Shown: positions 6,623 through 14,448 of the stretch, piece after piece | Layout of the letters: each line of letters begins with the position of its first letter | Numbering within the stretch: position 1 is the stretch's first letter | NCBI GenBank assembly: GCA_017556665.1 | Contig: JAFYMJ010000010.1 | Span: 1-15,991, forward strand | Origin: Bacteroidales bacterium | GTDB lineage: Bacteria > Bacteroidota > Bacteroidia > Bacteroidales > UBA932 | Reading direction: 5' to 3' | DNA length: 15,991 nucleotides | Made by a program: the position numbers and the translations under genes | Notes under the pieces: model-generated | What the model saw: the letters and a program-made list of their open reading frames with translations, nothing else | Databases searched by the model: none | Told to the model about the DNA's origin: nothing

Positions 6623-7873
6623 ATGTACGAATCAAGACGTAAAGAGCTGTTCCCTAACGTTACAGATGAGCAATGGAACGATTGGAAATGGCAAGTAAAG
6701 AATAGAATTGAGACTCTTGAGGATTTGAAGAAATATGTTTCTCTAACTCCAGAGGAGGAAGAGGGTGTTAAGAAAACTCTTCAAACTTTAAGAATGGCTA
6801 TCACTCCTTATTATATAAGCTTGATAGATCCAAACAACCCTGATTGTCCAGTTAGAAAACAAGCTGTACCTACAGGTAAAGAGACATATCAATCTCCTGC
6901 AGATTTATTGGACCCTCTACATGAGGATGAGGATTCTCCAGTTCCTGGATTGACTCACAGATATCCAGATAGAGTATTGCTATTGATCACTGATATGTGT
7001 TCAATGTATTGCCGTCACTGTACCAGAAGACGTTTTGCTGGTCAAAAAGATGGTGAGAGTGCAATTGAGAGAATTGATAGAGCTATTGAGTATATCGCAA
7101 AAACTCCACAAGTTAGAGACGTTCTACTTTCAGGTGGTGACTCTTTGTGCGTAAGCGACGAGAGATTGGAGTATATCATTTCACGTGTTAGACAAATCCC
7201 TCACGTAGAGATTATCAGACTTGGTTCTAGAACTCCAGTTGTATGTCCTCAACGTATTACTGATGATCTTGTAAATATGCTTAAGAAGTATCATCCAGTA
7301 TGGTTGAATACTCACTTCAATCACCCACAAGAGGTAACTAAAGAGGCTGCAGAGGCATGTGCTAAGTTAGCTAATGCTGGTATTCCTCTAGGTAACCAAA
7401 CAGTTCTTCTAAGAGGTGTTAACGATTGTGTAAACACAATGAAGAAATTGATGCATGAGTTGGTTAAAATGAGAGTAAGACCTTACTACATTTACCAATG
7501 CGACTTGTCAATGGGTATTGAGCACTTCAGAACTCCAGTATCTAAAGGTATTGAGATTATCGAGGGCTTGAGAGGTCACACTTCTGGTTACGCTGTTCCT
7601 ACATTCGTAGTTGACGCTCCAGGTGGTGGTGGAAAAACTCCTGTAATGCCTCAATATGTAATTTCTCAAGCTCCTGGTAAAGTGGTTCTAAGAAACTTTG
7701 AGGGTGTCATTACTACTTATACTGAGCCTACAGATTATAAGAATGAGTGCAATTGCGAATATTGCAAAGCAGCTCAAAATAAATCTATTGAGGGTGTATC
7801 TTCATTGCTAGAGGGTAAAGGTATGGCTATTGAGCCTTCTGTTCTTAGCAGAAAAGAGAGATCTAAGAAATAG
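6623..7873 (+). CDS. kamA: lysine 2,3-aminomutase
   Basis: Radical SAM and PLP enzyme that converts L-lysine to L-beta-lysine, the first step of the pathway. The 416 residues equal the length of the Clostridium subterminale SB4 enzyme, and known functional residues appear one number higher. The [4Fe-4S] cysteines are Cys126, Cys130 and Cys133 (CSMYCRHC). The PLP lysine is Lys338 in PGGGGK. Substrate-binding aspartates are Asp294 and Asp331. Zinc-site cysteines are Cys269, Cys376, Cys378 and Cys381 (ECNCEYC). All key residues are intact and codon bias is strong. It starts 21 nt after kdd copy 2, directly behind a weak AT-only inverted repeat (6607-6623). Enzymes of this kind are oxygen sensitive, which fits an anaerobe. 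Confidence 0.97.
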   Translation: MYESRRKELFPNVTDEQWNDWKWQVKNRIETLEDLKKYVSLTPEEEEGVKKTLQTLRMAITPYYISLIDPNNPDCPVRKQAVPTGKETYQSPADLLDPLHEDEDSPVPGLTHRYPDRVLLLITDMCSMYCRHCTRRRFAGQKDGESAIERIDRAIEYIAKTPQVRDVLLSGGDSLCVSDERLEYIISRVRQIPHVEIIRLGSRTPVVCPQRITDDLVNMLKKYHPVWLNTHFNHPQEVTKEAAEACAKLANAGIPLGNQTVLLRGVNDCVNTMKKLMHELVKMRVRPYYIYQCDLSMGIEHFRTPVSKGIEIIEGLRGHTSGYAVPTFVVDAPGGGGKTPVMPQYVISQAPGKVVLRNFEGVITTYTEPTDYKNECNCEYCKAAQNKSIEGVSSLLEGKGMAIEPSVLSRKERSKK

Positions 7874-7890
7874 TATAAATACTTCTGTCT

Positions 7891-8910
7891 ATGCCATTTA
7901 TCAATGAGATTCTAAAATATGACAGTTTGTCTATAGTAGGCTTGGAGAAAAATGTTGGCAAGACAGAGTGTTTGAATTATATCCTATCTAGGTTACCGCT
8001 AGATAATATAAATGTAGCGGTAACCTCAATAGGTATAGATGGCGAAAATAAAGATCAGGTTACATCTACAAAGAAACCTGAGATTTTCTTGAGAGAGGGG
8101 ATGTATTTCTCTACAGCTGAGTCTCATTACAAGGAAAGACGTCTTGTAAGTGAGCTGGTAGAGATAACAGATGAGAGAAGTTCTTTGGGAAGAATTTTAA
8201 CAGCAAAGGTCTCTGTTGGTGGAAAGGCATTGATTTCAGGCCCTTCATCGGGAGTATCATTAAGAAGATGGGTTGCCGGTGTGCAGAAATTTGGGATTGA
8301 TTTATCTATAATTGATGGGGCAATATCAAGATTAAGTTCTGCTTCTCCTGCAATCAGTAAGGCTATGGTGCTTTCAACTGGTGCCGCGTTCTCTTCAAAT
8401 ATCAATACTTTAGTCCAAAAGACAAAGTTTGTGGTGGAGATGATTGGTTTGCCTAAACTGGATGATATTACAAGAGAGGCTTTATGCGATATTGAGAGTG
8501 GTGTGTGGGGAGTTGATTTTGAGGATAATATCATTGATTTCAAATTGACTTCGGCTTTGGCTTTATCGTCACTAAAGAGTGATATTACACAAGGTATGAG
8601 GTTGATTTTTACTGTGGGTGCCCTTACAGACAAACTTTTGAATATGGTTTCAAATTCAAAAAATGTTAAGGATGTTACCCTTGTGGTGAAGGATTTTACA
8701 AAGATTTTTGTAACTGAGCAATGTTACAGAGTTTTTTGTGCAAGAGGGGGAAAAATTAAGGTTTTACAGAAGAGCAAATTGATAGCTGTTTGTGTAAACC
8801 CTACAGCTCCAAACGGTTATGTTTTGGATAGCGATATTTTATGTGGAAAATTACAGGATGCCTTAGGGCTTCCAGTTTATGATATAGTTAAGAATAAATA
8901 TGACATTTAA
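7891..8910 (+). CDS. kamB: KamB, putative lysine 5,6-aminomutase reactivase subunit
   Basis: A 339-residue protein found between kamA and kamC in lysine fermentation clusters and, as I recall, annotated as a subunit of the ATP-dependent reactivase of lysine 5,6-aminomutase. The N-terminus has a P-loop-like GLEKNVGKT (17-25), which carries one residue more than the standard GxxxxGK[ST] spacing. An SGPSSGVSLRRW segment (about 116-127) and DGAISRLSSASP (about 142-153) follow. The 3' end overlaps kamC by 11 nt, so the two are probably made together. Codon use is mixed: GAG still dominates but CAG and GGG occur, consistent with modest expression of an accessory factor. A long hairpin lies about 90 nt inside the gene. 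The reactivase role is inferred from family and context. Confidence 0.82.
   Translation: MPFINEILKYDSLSIVGLEKNVGKTECLNYILSRLPLDNINVAVTSIGIDGENKDQVTSTKKPEIFLREGMYFSTAESHYKERRLVSELVEITDERSSLGRILTAKVSVGGKALISGPSSGVSLRRWVAGVQKFGIDLSIIDGAISRLSSASPAISKAMVLSTGAAFSSNINTLVQKTKFVVEMIGLPKLDDITREALCDIESGVWGVDFEDNIIDFKLTSALALSSLKSDITQGMRLIFTVGALTDKLLNMVSNSKNVKDVTLVVKDFTKIFVTEQCYRVFCARGGKIKVLQKSKLIAVCVNPTAPNGYVLDSDILCGKLQDALGLPVYDIVKNKYDI
7983..8033 (+). other. long RNA hairpin inside the 5' coding part of kamB
   Basis: AGGTTACCGCTA (7990-8001) and TAGCGGTAACCT (8015-8026) are perfect 12-bp inverted repeats with a 13-nt A/T-rich loop. After a 2x2 internal loop the stem continues as CCTAT (7983-7987) with ATAGG (8029-8033), giving 17 pairs. 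It spans codons 31-48. AGG, CCG, GCG and ACC codons, uncommon in the strongly biased genes, all sit inside the stem. Twelve uninterrupted pairs are unlikely by chance in a 16-kb window. It has no U-tract and lies in coding sequence, so a plain terminator is unlikely. Confidence 0.6.
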
Positions 8911-10246
8911 GTCTGCACTTGATATAGATTGTGGGTTGAGATATATGTATGATACTTTGGATATCATGTCTCCTTGTGGCAGGAAAATGCTATTGACAAG
9001 TGAGATTATGACATCTAAGAGAGAGTTGGATTTCTATTATCGCAGATTGAATGAGATTTATGATAAGGATTGTACTAAAATTGCAAATAAGTTAATGTGT
9101 ATTAAGGATATACACAATACTTTAAGCAGATTGCAAAGTGGTACTGTTCTAGATGATATTGAGCTCTTTGAAGTAAAATATTTGGCAATTGTATCGGGTG
9201 AAATTAAGGATATTCTTAATGAGCAGCATATAATTGCTGTAGGATTGCCGGATTTAAGTAAGGTTGTTGAGATTTTGGATCCCGACAAATTGAATATCCC
9301 TTCATTCTATGTGTATGATTCATATTCAGAAGAGTTAAGGGAGATTAGAAAGCAAATTAAAAGCATTCAAGGCAATGGAGAGGAGCTTCCCGACGACCAA
9401 AGGGCAAATTTGGCTATGCTTTTGCAAAAAAATGCCGATTTGGAGTTGGAAATTAGAGAGAGATTGTCGGCTGAGCTGAACGGATATGCAGGAGACTTGA
9501 TTTTGGCTTTAAGAAATTTGTCTTTTCTTGATATTCTTATAGCCAAGGCAGGGCAAATGAAAAAAATGGGGCTTTGTTTTCCTGTTGTAGTGGAGGATGG
9601 TGAAACATATTATAATGGTATGTTCAATCCGTCGGTGAAGGAAGTACTTGAGGCAAAAGGTAAGGAGTACATGCCTGTTGATATAGAATTTGACAGAAGA
9701 CCAGTAACTATTATTGGTGCTAATATGGGAGGTAAGACTGTAGTGCTTAAATGCTTGGCTCTAAATCAGTTATTAGCTCAGTTCGGTTTTGGTGTTGCAG
9801 CGCATGACTGTTGCGTAAATCTGGTTGATGAGGTTGCTTTGTGTATAGGGGATGACCAGAGCGTAGAGAAGGGCATATCATCTTTTGCAGCTGAAATGCT
9901 TGCGATAAATTCAGTTGTGCTAAAGATACGCAAAGGGATAAACATTCTGGCTTTGGTTGATGAACCTGCGCGTACAACTAACCCTGTAGAGGGAACTGCC
10001 CTTGTAGAGGGGTTGCTTGATGTGATTAGTGAAGTAAAAGGAGGCTTTGTCCTTACTACCCACTATAATATTATGAATGACAATGTAAAGAGATATAGGG
10101 TGAGGGGTTTGAGAAACAATGTTATGGATTACACTCTTGAGGTTACACAAAGTGGTGATGTTCCTCATGAGGCTGTTGCAATAGCAGAGAGTTTAGGTAT
10201 TGACTCTCAATGGATTGAATGTACCAAGAAAAATTTGAACAACTAA
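8900..10246 (+). CDS. kamC: KamC, MutS-like ATPase, putative lysine 5,6-aminomutase reactivase
   Basis: A 448-residue protein with the ATPase module of MutS but without mismatch-recognition domain I. Seen in order: a helical N-terminal region with a charged coiled-coil-like stretch (about 143-192), Walker A GANMGGKT (273-280), a signature-like SSFAAEM (327-333), Walker B ILALVDEP (349-356, Asp354-Glu355) and an H-loop TTHYN with His388. The MutS counterparts GPNMGGKS and DEIGRGT are altered to GANMGGKT and DEPARTT. As I recall, these proteins pair with KamB to reactivate the adenosylcobalamin enzyme KamDE by exchanging damaged cofactor. The start overlaps the end of kamB by 11 nt, and kamD follows after 15 nt. 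Mismatch repair is unlikely from domain content and context. Confidence 0.85.
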   Translation: MTFKSALDIDCGLRYMYDTLDIMSPCGRKMLLTSEIMTSKRELDFYYRRLNEIYDKDCTKIANKLMCIKDIHNTLSRLQSGTVLDDIELFEVKYLAIVSGEIKDILNEQHIIAVGLPDLSKVVEILDPDKLNIPSFYVYDSYSEELREIRKQIKSIQGNGEELPDDQRANLAMLLQKNADLELEIRERLSAELNGYAGDLILALRNLSFLDILIAKAGQMKKMGLCFPVVVEDGETYYNGMFNPSVKEVLEAKGKEYMPVDIEFDRRPVTIIGANMGGKTVVLKCLALNQLLAQFGFGVAAHDCCVNLVDEVALCIGDDQSVEKGISSFAAEMLAINSVVLKIRKGINILALVDEPARTTNPVEGTALVEGLLDVISEVKGGFVLTTHYNIMNDNVKRYRVRGLRNNVMDYTLEVTQSGDVPHEAVAIAESLGIDSQWIECTKKNLNN

Positions 10247-10261
10247 AATACATAAAATTTT

Positions 10262-11815
10262 ATGCAAAGTAAATTAGGATTAGATTTTAAAAAGGTTGAA
10301 CATGCTAAACAGTTGGCTAAAGAGATTGCCAATGAGGTTCAGGCTTTTGTTGAGTCTAAGACAACTGTAGCTGTAGAGCGTACATTGTGTAGACTTATGG
10401 GAATTGACGGAGTTGATGAGAATCAAGTTCCGCTTCCAAATGTTATTGTAGATGATCTTAAATCTAAAGGTGTTCTTGGAGAGGGTGTTTTGTTCTACAT
10501 TGCCAATGCAATGGTAAACACAGGTCTTTCAGCTCAAGAGGTAGCAGAGAAAGTTGCTGCAGGTACTTTAGATCTAACTAAGATAGAGGTTGCAGATAAA
10601 GCGGCTATTGATGCAGTGCTTCAACCTGTTGTTGAGACAAGCATTGCTAAAATCAGAGCAAGACGCGAGAGAAGAGAGAATTATCTTAATACAATAGGTG
10701 AGGGCCCTAAACCATACCTATATGTAATTGTTGCTACAGGTAACATTTATGAGGATGTTGTACAAGCTGAAGCTGCAGCAAGACAAGGTGCTGATATCAT
10801 TGCTGTTATCCGTACAACTGGTCAAAGTTTGCTAGATTATGTTCCTTACGGTGTAACAACTGAAGGTTTTGGTGGTACATACGCAACTCAAGCTAACTTT
10901 AAGATTATGCGTGAGGCAATGGATAAAGTGGGAGAGGAGCTTGGCAGATATATTAGAGTATGTAACTACTGTTCAGGTCTATGTATGCCTGAGATTGCAA
11001 TTATGGGTGCATTTGAGGGATTGGATGTTATGTTGAACGATGCTCTTTACGGTATCTTGTTCCGCGATATCAACATGCAAAGAACTCTAATTGACCAATT
11101 CATGTCTAGAGTAATCAACGGTTTTGCTGGCGTTATCATTAACACTGGCGAGGATAACTACTTGACTACCGCTGATGCAGTAGAGGCTGCTCACACAGTT
11201 CTTGCTTCTGACCTAATTAACGAGCAATTGGCTCTATTGGCAGGTCTTCCAGAGGAGCAAATGGGTCTAGGTCATGCATTTGAGATGGATCCTATGTTGG
11301 AGAACGGTTTCCTATATGAGCTTGCTCAAGCACAAATGGCAAGAGAAATCTTCCCTAAAGCTCCTTTAAAATATATGCCTCCTACAAAATTCATGACAGG
11401 TAATATCTTTAGAGGTCATCTACAAGATTGTCTATTCAATATGATTGGTATCTGGACTAACCAAGGTCTTCAACTTCTTGGTATGCCTACAGAGGCTATC
11501 CATACACCATTCATGAGTGACCGTTTCTTGTCTATTGAGAATGCAAAATATATCTTCAACAATATGAAGAGCATTGGTGATGAGATGGAGTTTAAAGAGA
11601 ACGGTATTATCAGAAACAGAGCAAAAGAGGTTCTTGACAATGCAATTGCACTTCTAGAGCAAATGACATCAGAGGGACTGTTCAATGCTTTGGAGAAAGG
11701 TATTTTTGGTGATGTGAAGAGAAGTAGAGTTGGTGGTAAAGGTTTGGATGGTGTTGTTGAGAAAGGTGCCAACTATATGAATCCATTTATTAATTTAATG
11801 AAAGGGAGAAAATAA
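10262..11815 (+). CDS. kamD: lysine 5,6-aminomutase, alpha subunit
   Basis: Large subunit of the adenosylcobalamin- and PLP-dependent 5,6-aminomutase, which moves the terminal amino group of beta-lysine to carbon 5, giving 3,5-diaminohexanoate. The 517 residues match the known alpha subunit (about 516 in Clostridium sticklandii). The TIM-barrel part begins near YLYVIVATGNIYEDVVQAEAAA and contains the conserved VCNYCSGLCMPEIA and FMTGNIFRGH segments. The cobalamin-ligand and PLP-lysine residues are in the beta subunit, encoded 2 nt downstream. It follows kamC after 15 nt. Codon bias returns to the strong high-expression type part-way through the gene. Identification is firm from length, partner gene and family sequence. 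Confidence 0.96.
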   Translation: MQSKLGLDFKKVEHAKQLAKEIANEVQAFVESKTTVAVERTLCRLMGIDGVDENQVPLPNVIVDDLKSKGVLGEGVLFYIANAMVNTGLSAQEVAEKVAAGTLDLTKIEVADKAAIDAVLQPVVETSIAKIRARRERRENYLNTIGEGPKPYLYVIVATGNIYEDVVQAEAAARQGADIIAVIRTTGQSLLDYVPYGVTTEGFGGTYATQANFKIMREAMDKVGEELGRYIRVCNYCSGLCMPEIAIMGAFEGLDVMLNDALYGILFRDINMQRTLIDQFMSRVINGFAGVIINTGEDNYLTTADAVEAAHTVLASDLINEQLALLAGLPEEQMGLGHAFEMDPMLENGFLYELAQAQMAREIFPKAPLKYMPPTKFMTGNIFRGHLQDCLFNMIGIWTNQGLQLLGMPTEAIHTPFMSDRFLSIENAKYIFNNMKSIGDEMEFKENGIIRNRAKEVLDNAIALLEQMTSEGLFNALEKGIFGDVKRSRVGGKGLDGVVEKGANYMNPFINLMKGRK

Positions 11816-11817
11816 TT

Positions 11818-12603
11818 ATGGCAGGTGGACTATATTCAATGTCGGCAAAAGATTTTGACCAGACTCTAGATTTAACTAAGGTAAAACCATACGGTGATAC
11901 TATGAACGATGGTAAAGTTCAAGTGAGCTTTACACTTCCTGTTCCAAATGGTGCAGAGGCTGAAGAGGCTGCTAAACTTCTTATGAAGAAAATGGGCTTT
12001 GAGAACCCTCTAGTAGCTTTTGCTAAAGAACTTACAGAAGGTTTCACTTTCTTTAACTGCTATGGTAACCTTACTCATACTGTAGATTATTCAAACATTT
12101 ATGTTCCAAAAGTAGAGAGCAATACTATGGATATGCATGAGTGTGATGAGTATATTAAAGAGAATATTGGCAGAAAACTGGTTCTTGTAGGTGCAAGTAC
12201 AGGTACAGATGCACACACAGTAGGTATTGATGCCATTATGAATATGAAAGGTTATGCCGGTCACTATGGCTTAGAGAGATATGACATGGTTGAGGCATAC
12301 AACTTGGGTAGCCAGGTTCCAAATGAGGAGTTCTTGGCTAAAGCTATTGAGCTTAAAGCAGATGCTATTCTAATTTCTCAGACTGTAACTCAAAAAGATG
12401 TTCATATTCAAAACCTTACCGAGCTTATTGAGCTTATGGAGGCTGAGGGCTTAAGAGATAAGATGATTGTTGTATGTGGTGGTCCTAGAATTAGCCATGA
12501 GTTAGCAAAAGAGTTAGGTTATGATGCAGGTTTTGGTGCAAACACATATGCAGATGATGTTGCTTCATTTGTTGCTCAAGAGTTTGTAAAAAGAAACAAA
12601 TAA
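11818..12603 (+). CDS. kamE: lysine 5,6-aminomutase, beta subunit (cobalamin-binding)
   Basis: Small subunit of the 5,6-aminomutase, carrying the cobalamin Rossmann domain and the PLP lysine. At 261 residues it has an N-terminal dimerisation-type domain (about 1-100) and a B12-binding domain after it. The base-off/His-on motif DAHTVG (131-136) supplies the cobalt ligand His133. Lys144 in NMKGYAGHY is the Schiff-base lysine. Both have the same residue numbers as I recall for the Clostridium sticklandii enzyme, so the active site looks complete. The gene starts 2 nt after kamD, consistent with coupled translation of a heteromeric complex. No cobalamin riboswitch was seen in the operon leader or spacers. 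Confidence 0.97.
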   Translation: MAGGLYSMSAKDFDQTLDLTKVKPYGDTMNDGKVQVSFTLPVPNGAEAEEAAKLLMKKMGFENPLVAFAKELTEGFTFFNCYGNLTHTVDYSNIYVPKVESNTMDMHECDEYIKENIGRKLVLVGASTGTDAHTVGIDAIMNMKGYAGHYGLERYDMVEAYNLGSQVPNEEFLAKAIELKADAILISQTVTQKDVHIQNLTELIELMEAEGLRDKMIVVCGGPRISHELAKELGYDAGFGANTYADDVASFVAQEFVKRNK

Positions 12604-12620
12604 ACTAACTAAATATTATC

Positions 12621-13283
12621 ATGGACAAAAATCAAATTAGAGAATTTATTGCTAAAAGAGCAGCTCTAGAGATTAAAGATGGTGATGTTGTAAATTTAGG
12701 AATTGGTCTTCCAACCCTAATCCCTAATTACTTACCTGAGGGTGTAACTGTTACATTGCAATCTGAGAATGGTCTTCTAGGTATGGGACCAGAGCCAGAT
12801 CAAGATGGTCAGGATCCACATTGGGTTAATGCAGGTGGTGGTTTCATTACTTACCAACCAGGTGCAAGCTCATTTGATTCTGCTACAAGTTTTGGCGTTA
12901 TCAGAGGTGGTCATGTTAACGTTACTTTCCTTGGTGCATTAGAGGTTGATGAGAATGGTGACCTTGCAAACTGGATGATTCCTGGTAAGAAAACTCCTGG
13001 TATGGGTGGTGCTATGGATCTTCTTGTTGGTGCTAAAAAAGTTATCTTAACTATGGAGCACACTGCAAAAGGTAATCATAAAATTCTTAAAAAATGTCGC
13101 CTTCCATTAACTGCAGCTGGTCAAGTAAACATGATTATTACCGAGATGGGCGTAATGGAGATTACTCCAAAAGGTATTGTTCTAACAGAGATTAACCCAG
13201 AGTTTACTGTTGAGCAAGTTCAAGCTGCTACTGAGGCTACACTTATTATTCCGGACAATTTAAAACAAGTTATACTAAACTAA
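12621..13283 (+). CDS. atoA: butyryl-CoA:acetoacetate CoA-transferase, beta subunit
   Basis: Partner of the alpha subunit encoded at the start of the operon. It carries the active-site glutamate that forms the enzyme-CoA thioester. The 220 residues match AtoA-type beta subunits. The family I beta signature LQSENGLLG (47-55) is complete, with catalytic Glu49, and MGPEP follows. Further conserved segments are NAGGGFITY and the late VILTMEHTAKG. Enzyme activity needs both proteins, yet the genes are about 9.4 kb apart with nine genes between them. This beta gene sits instead directly before the butyryl-CoA dehydrogenase gene, the previous step in the pathway. It follows kamE by 17 nt. Confidence 0.94.
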   Translation: MDKNQIREFIAKRAALEIKDGDVVNLGIGLPTLIPNYLPEGVTVTLQSENGLLGMGPEPDQDGQDPHWVNAGGGFITYQPGASSFDSATSFGVIRGGHVNVTFLGALEVDENGDLANWMIPGKKTPGMGGAMDLLVGAKKVILTMEHTAKGNHKILKKCRLPLTAAGQVNMIITEMGVMEITPKGIVLTEINPEFTVEQVQAATEATLIIPDNLKQVILN

Positions 13284-13297
13284 TTAATACTTAAAGT

Positions 13298-14437
13298 ATG
13301 AATTTTCAACTAACTAAAACACAGCAATTATTCCAGCAAATGATTAGAGAGTTTGCTGAGAAAGAGGTTAAACCTCTTGCTGCTGAGGTGGATGATACCG
13401 AGAGATTCCCTATAGAGACCGTTGAGAAAATGGCAAAATTAGGTCTATTTGGTATTTATATCCCTAAAAACTATGGTGGTGCAGGTGGTGACCACGTAAT
13501 GTACTCAATGGCTGTAGAGGAGTTATCACGCGTATGTGGTACTACTGGTGTTATCCTTTCAGCTCACACTTCACTTTGTATGTCTCCAATCTACGAGTTT
13601 GGTACAGAGGAGCAAAAACAAAAATACCTTCCAAAACTTGCTAGCGGCGAGTGGCTAGGTGCTTTTGGTCTAACTGAGCCTAATGCTGGTACAGATGCTT
13701 CTGCTCAACAAACTACAGCAGTTGAGGATGGTGATGATTACATTATCAATGGTAGCAAAATCTTCATTACTAATGCAGGTCCTGCTCACGTATATGTTGT
13801 AGCTACAATGACTGACAAATCTCTAAAGAACAAAGGTATTACTACTTTCATTGTTGAGGCTGGTACTCCTGGTTTCTCAATTGGTAAGAAAGAGCACAAA
13901 CTTGGTATTAGAGGTTCAGCTACTTGCGAGCTAATTTTTGAGAACTGCCGTGTTCCTAAAGCTAATATGTTAGGTAAAATTGGTGAGGGTTTCAAAGTTG
14001 CTATGAAAACTCTTGACGGTGGTAGAATTGGTATTGCATCTCAAGCTCTAGGTATAGCTCAAGGTGCTATGGATGAGACAGTTAAATATACTAAAGAGAG
14101 AAAACAATTTGGTAAATCAATTGCTTCATTCCAAAATACTCAATTCCAAATGGCAGATCTTGAGACTAAAGTACAAGCAGCTAGACTACTTGTTAGATCT
14201 GCAGCTTGGAAACAAGATGTTGGTCAACCATTCTCTGCAGATGCAGCTATGTGTAAACTATTTGCAGCTGAGACAGCTATGGAGGTAACTACTAAAGCAG
14301 TTCAATTCCATGGTGGTTATGGTTATACAAGAGAGTATCCAGTTGAAAGAATGATGCGTGACGCTAAGATCACCGAGATCTACGAGGGTACATCTGAGGT
14401 TCAAAGAATGGTAATTGCAGCAAAATTATTTAAGTAA
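13298..14437 (+). CDS. bcd: short-chain acyl-CoA dehydrogenase (butyryl-CoA dehydrogenase)
   Basis: FAD enzyme that reduces crotonyl-CoA to butyryl-CoA with electrons from EtfAB. The 379 residues are standard for the family. Seen in order: the N-terminal helical domain with EFAEKEVKPLA, signature GAFGLTEPNAGTDAS in the middle beta domain, ERKQFGKSIASFQ, the FAD-contact segment HGGYGYTREYPVERMMRDAK, and catalytic base Glu363 in IYEGTSE. Position directly before etfB and etfA, and a substrate produced by Kal and Crt, support the butyryl-CoA specificity. Codon bias is strong. In other butyrate producers Bcd-EtfAB couples this reduction to ferredoxin reduction (electron bifurcation); that is possible here but not shown by this protein alone. 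Confidence 0.94.
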   Translation: MNFQLTKTQQLFQQMIREFAEKEVKPLAAEVDDTERFPIETVEKMAKLGLFGIYIPKNYGGAGGDHVMYSMAVEELSRVCGTTGVILSAHTSLCMSPIYEFGTEEQKQKYLPKLASGEWLGAFGLTEPNAGTDASAQQTTAVEDGDDYIINGSKIFITNAGPAHVYVVATMTDKSLKNKGITTFIVEAGTPGFSIGKKEHKLGIRGSATCELIFENCRVPKANMLGKIGEGFKVAMKTLDGGRIGIASQALGIAQGAMDETVKYTKERKQFGKSIASFQNTQFQMADLETKVQAARLLVRSAAWKQDVGQPFSADAAMCKLFAAETAMEVTTKAVQFHGGYGYTREYPVERMMRDAKITEIYEGTSEVQRMVIAAKLFK

Positions 14438-14448
14438 AAAATCAAAGT

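Noticed and set aside
6607..6623. TAATTAT-TAC-ATAATTA inverted repeat before kamA
   Set aside because: Entirely A/T arms with a 3-nt loop in an AT-rich leader; weak and likely by chance.
7857..7887. Internal promoter before kamB (TACTTCTG at 7880-7887)
   Set aside because: One mismatch in the -7 core and no TTTG at the proper distance upstream.
8127..8633. A 168-residue minus-strand frame inside kamB
   Set aside because: It is antisense to a recognised gene, with no leader, promoter or family resemblance.
9982..10012. Two near-copies of CCCTGTAGAGGG in kamC
   Set aside because: Explained by the repeated codons for the similar peptides PVEG and LVEG after Walker B; the stems are only about 4 bp.
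8900..10246. Calling kamC a DNA mismatch repair MutS
   Set aside because: It has no domain I, is far shorter than MutS, and sits in an aminomutase operon overlapping kamB.
13287..13299. Palindrome ATACTT-A-AAGTAT overlapping the bcd start
   Set aside because: A one-base loop cannot form a hairpin, the arms are AT-rich and short, and one such site is expected by chance.
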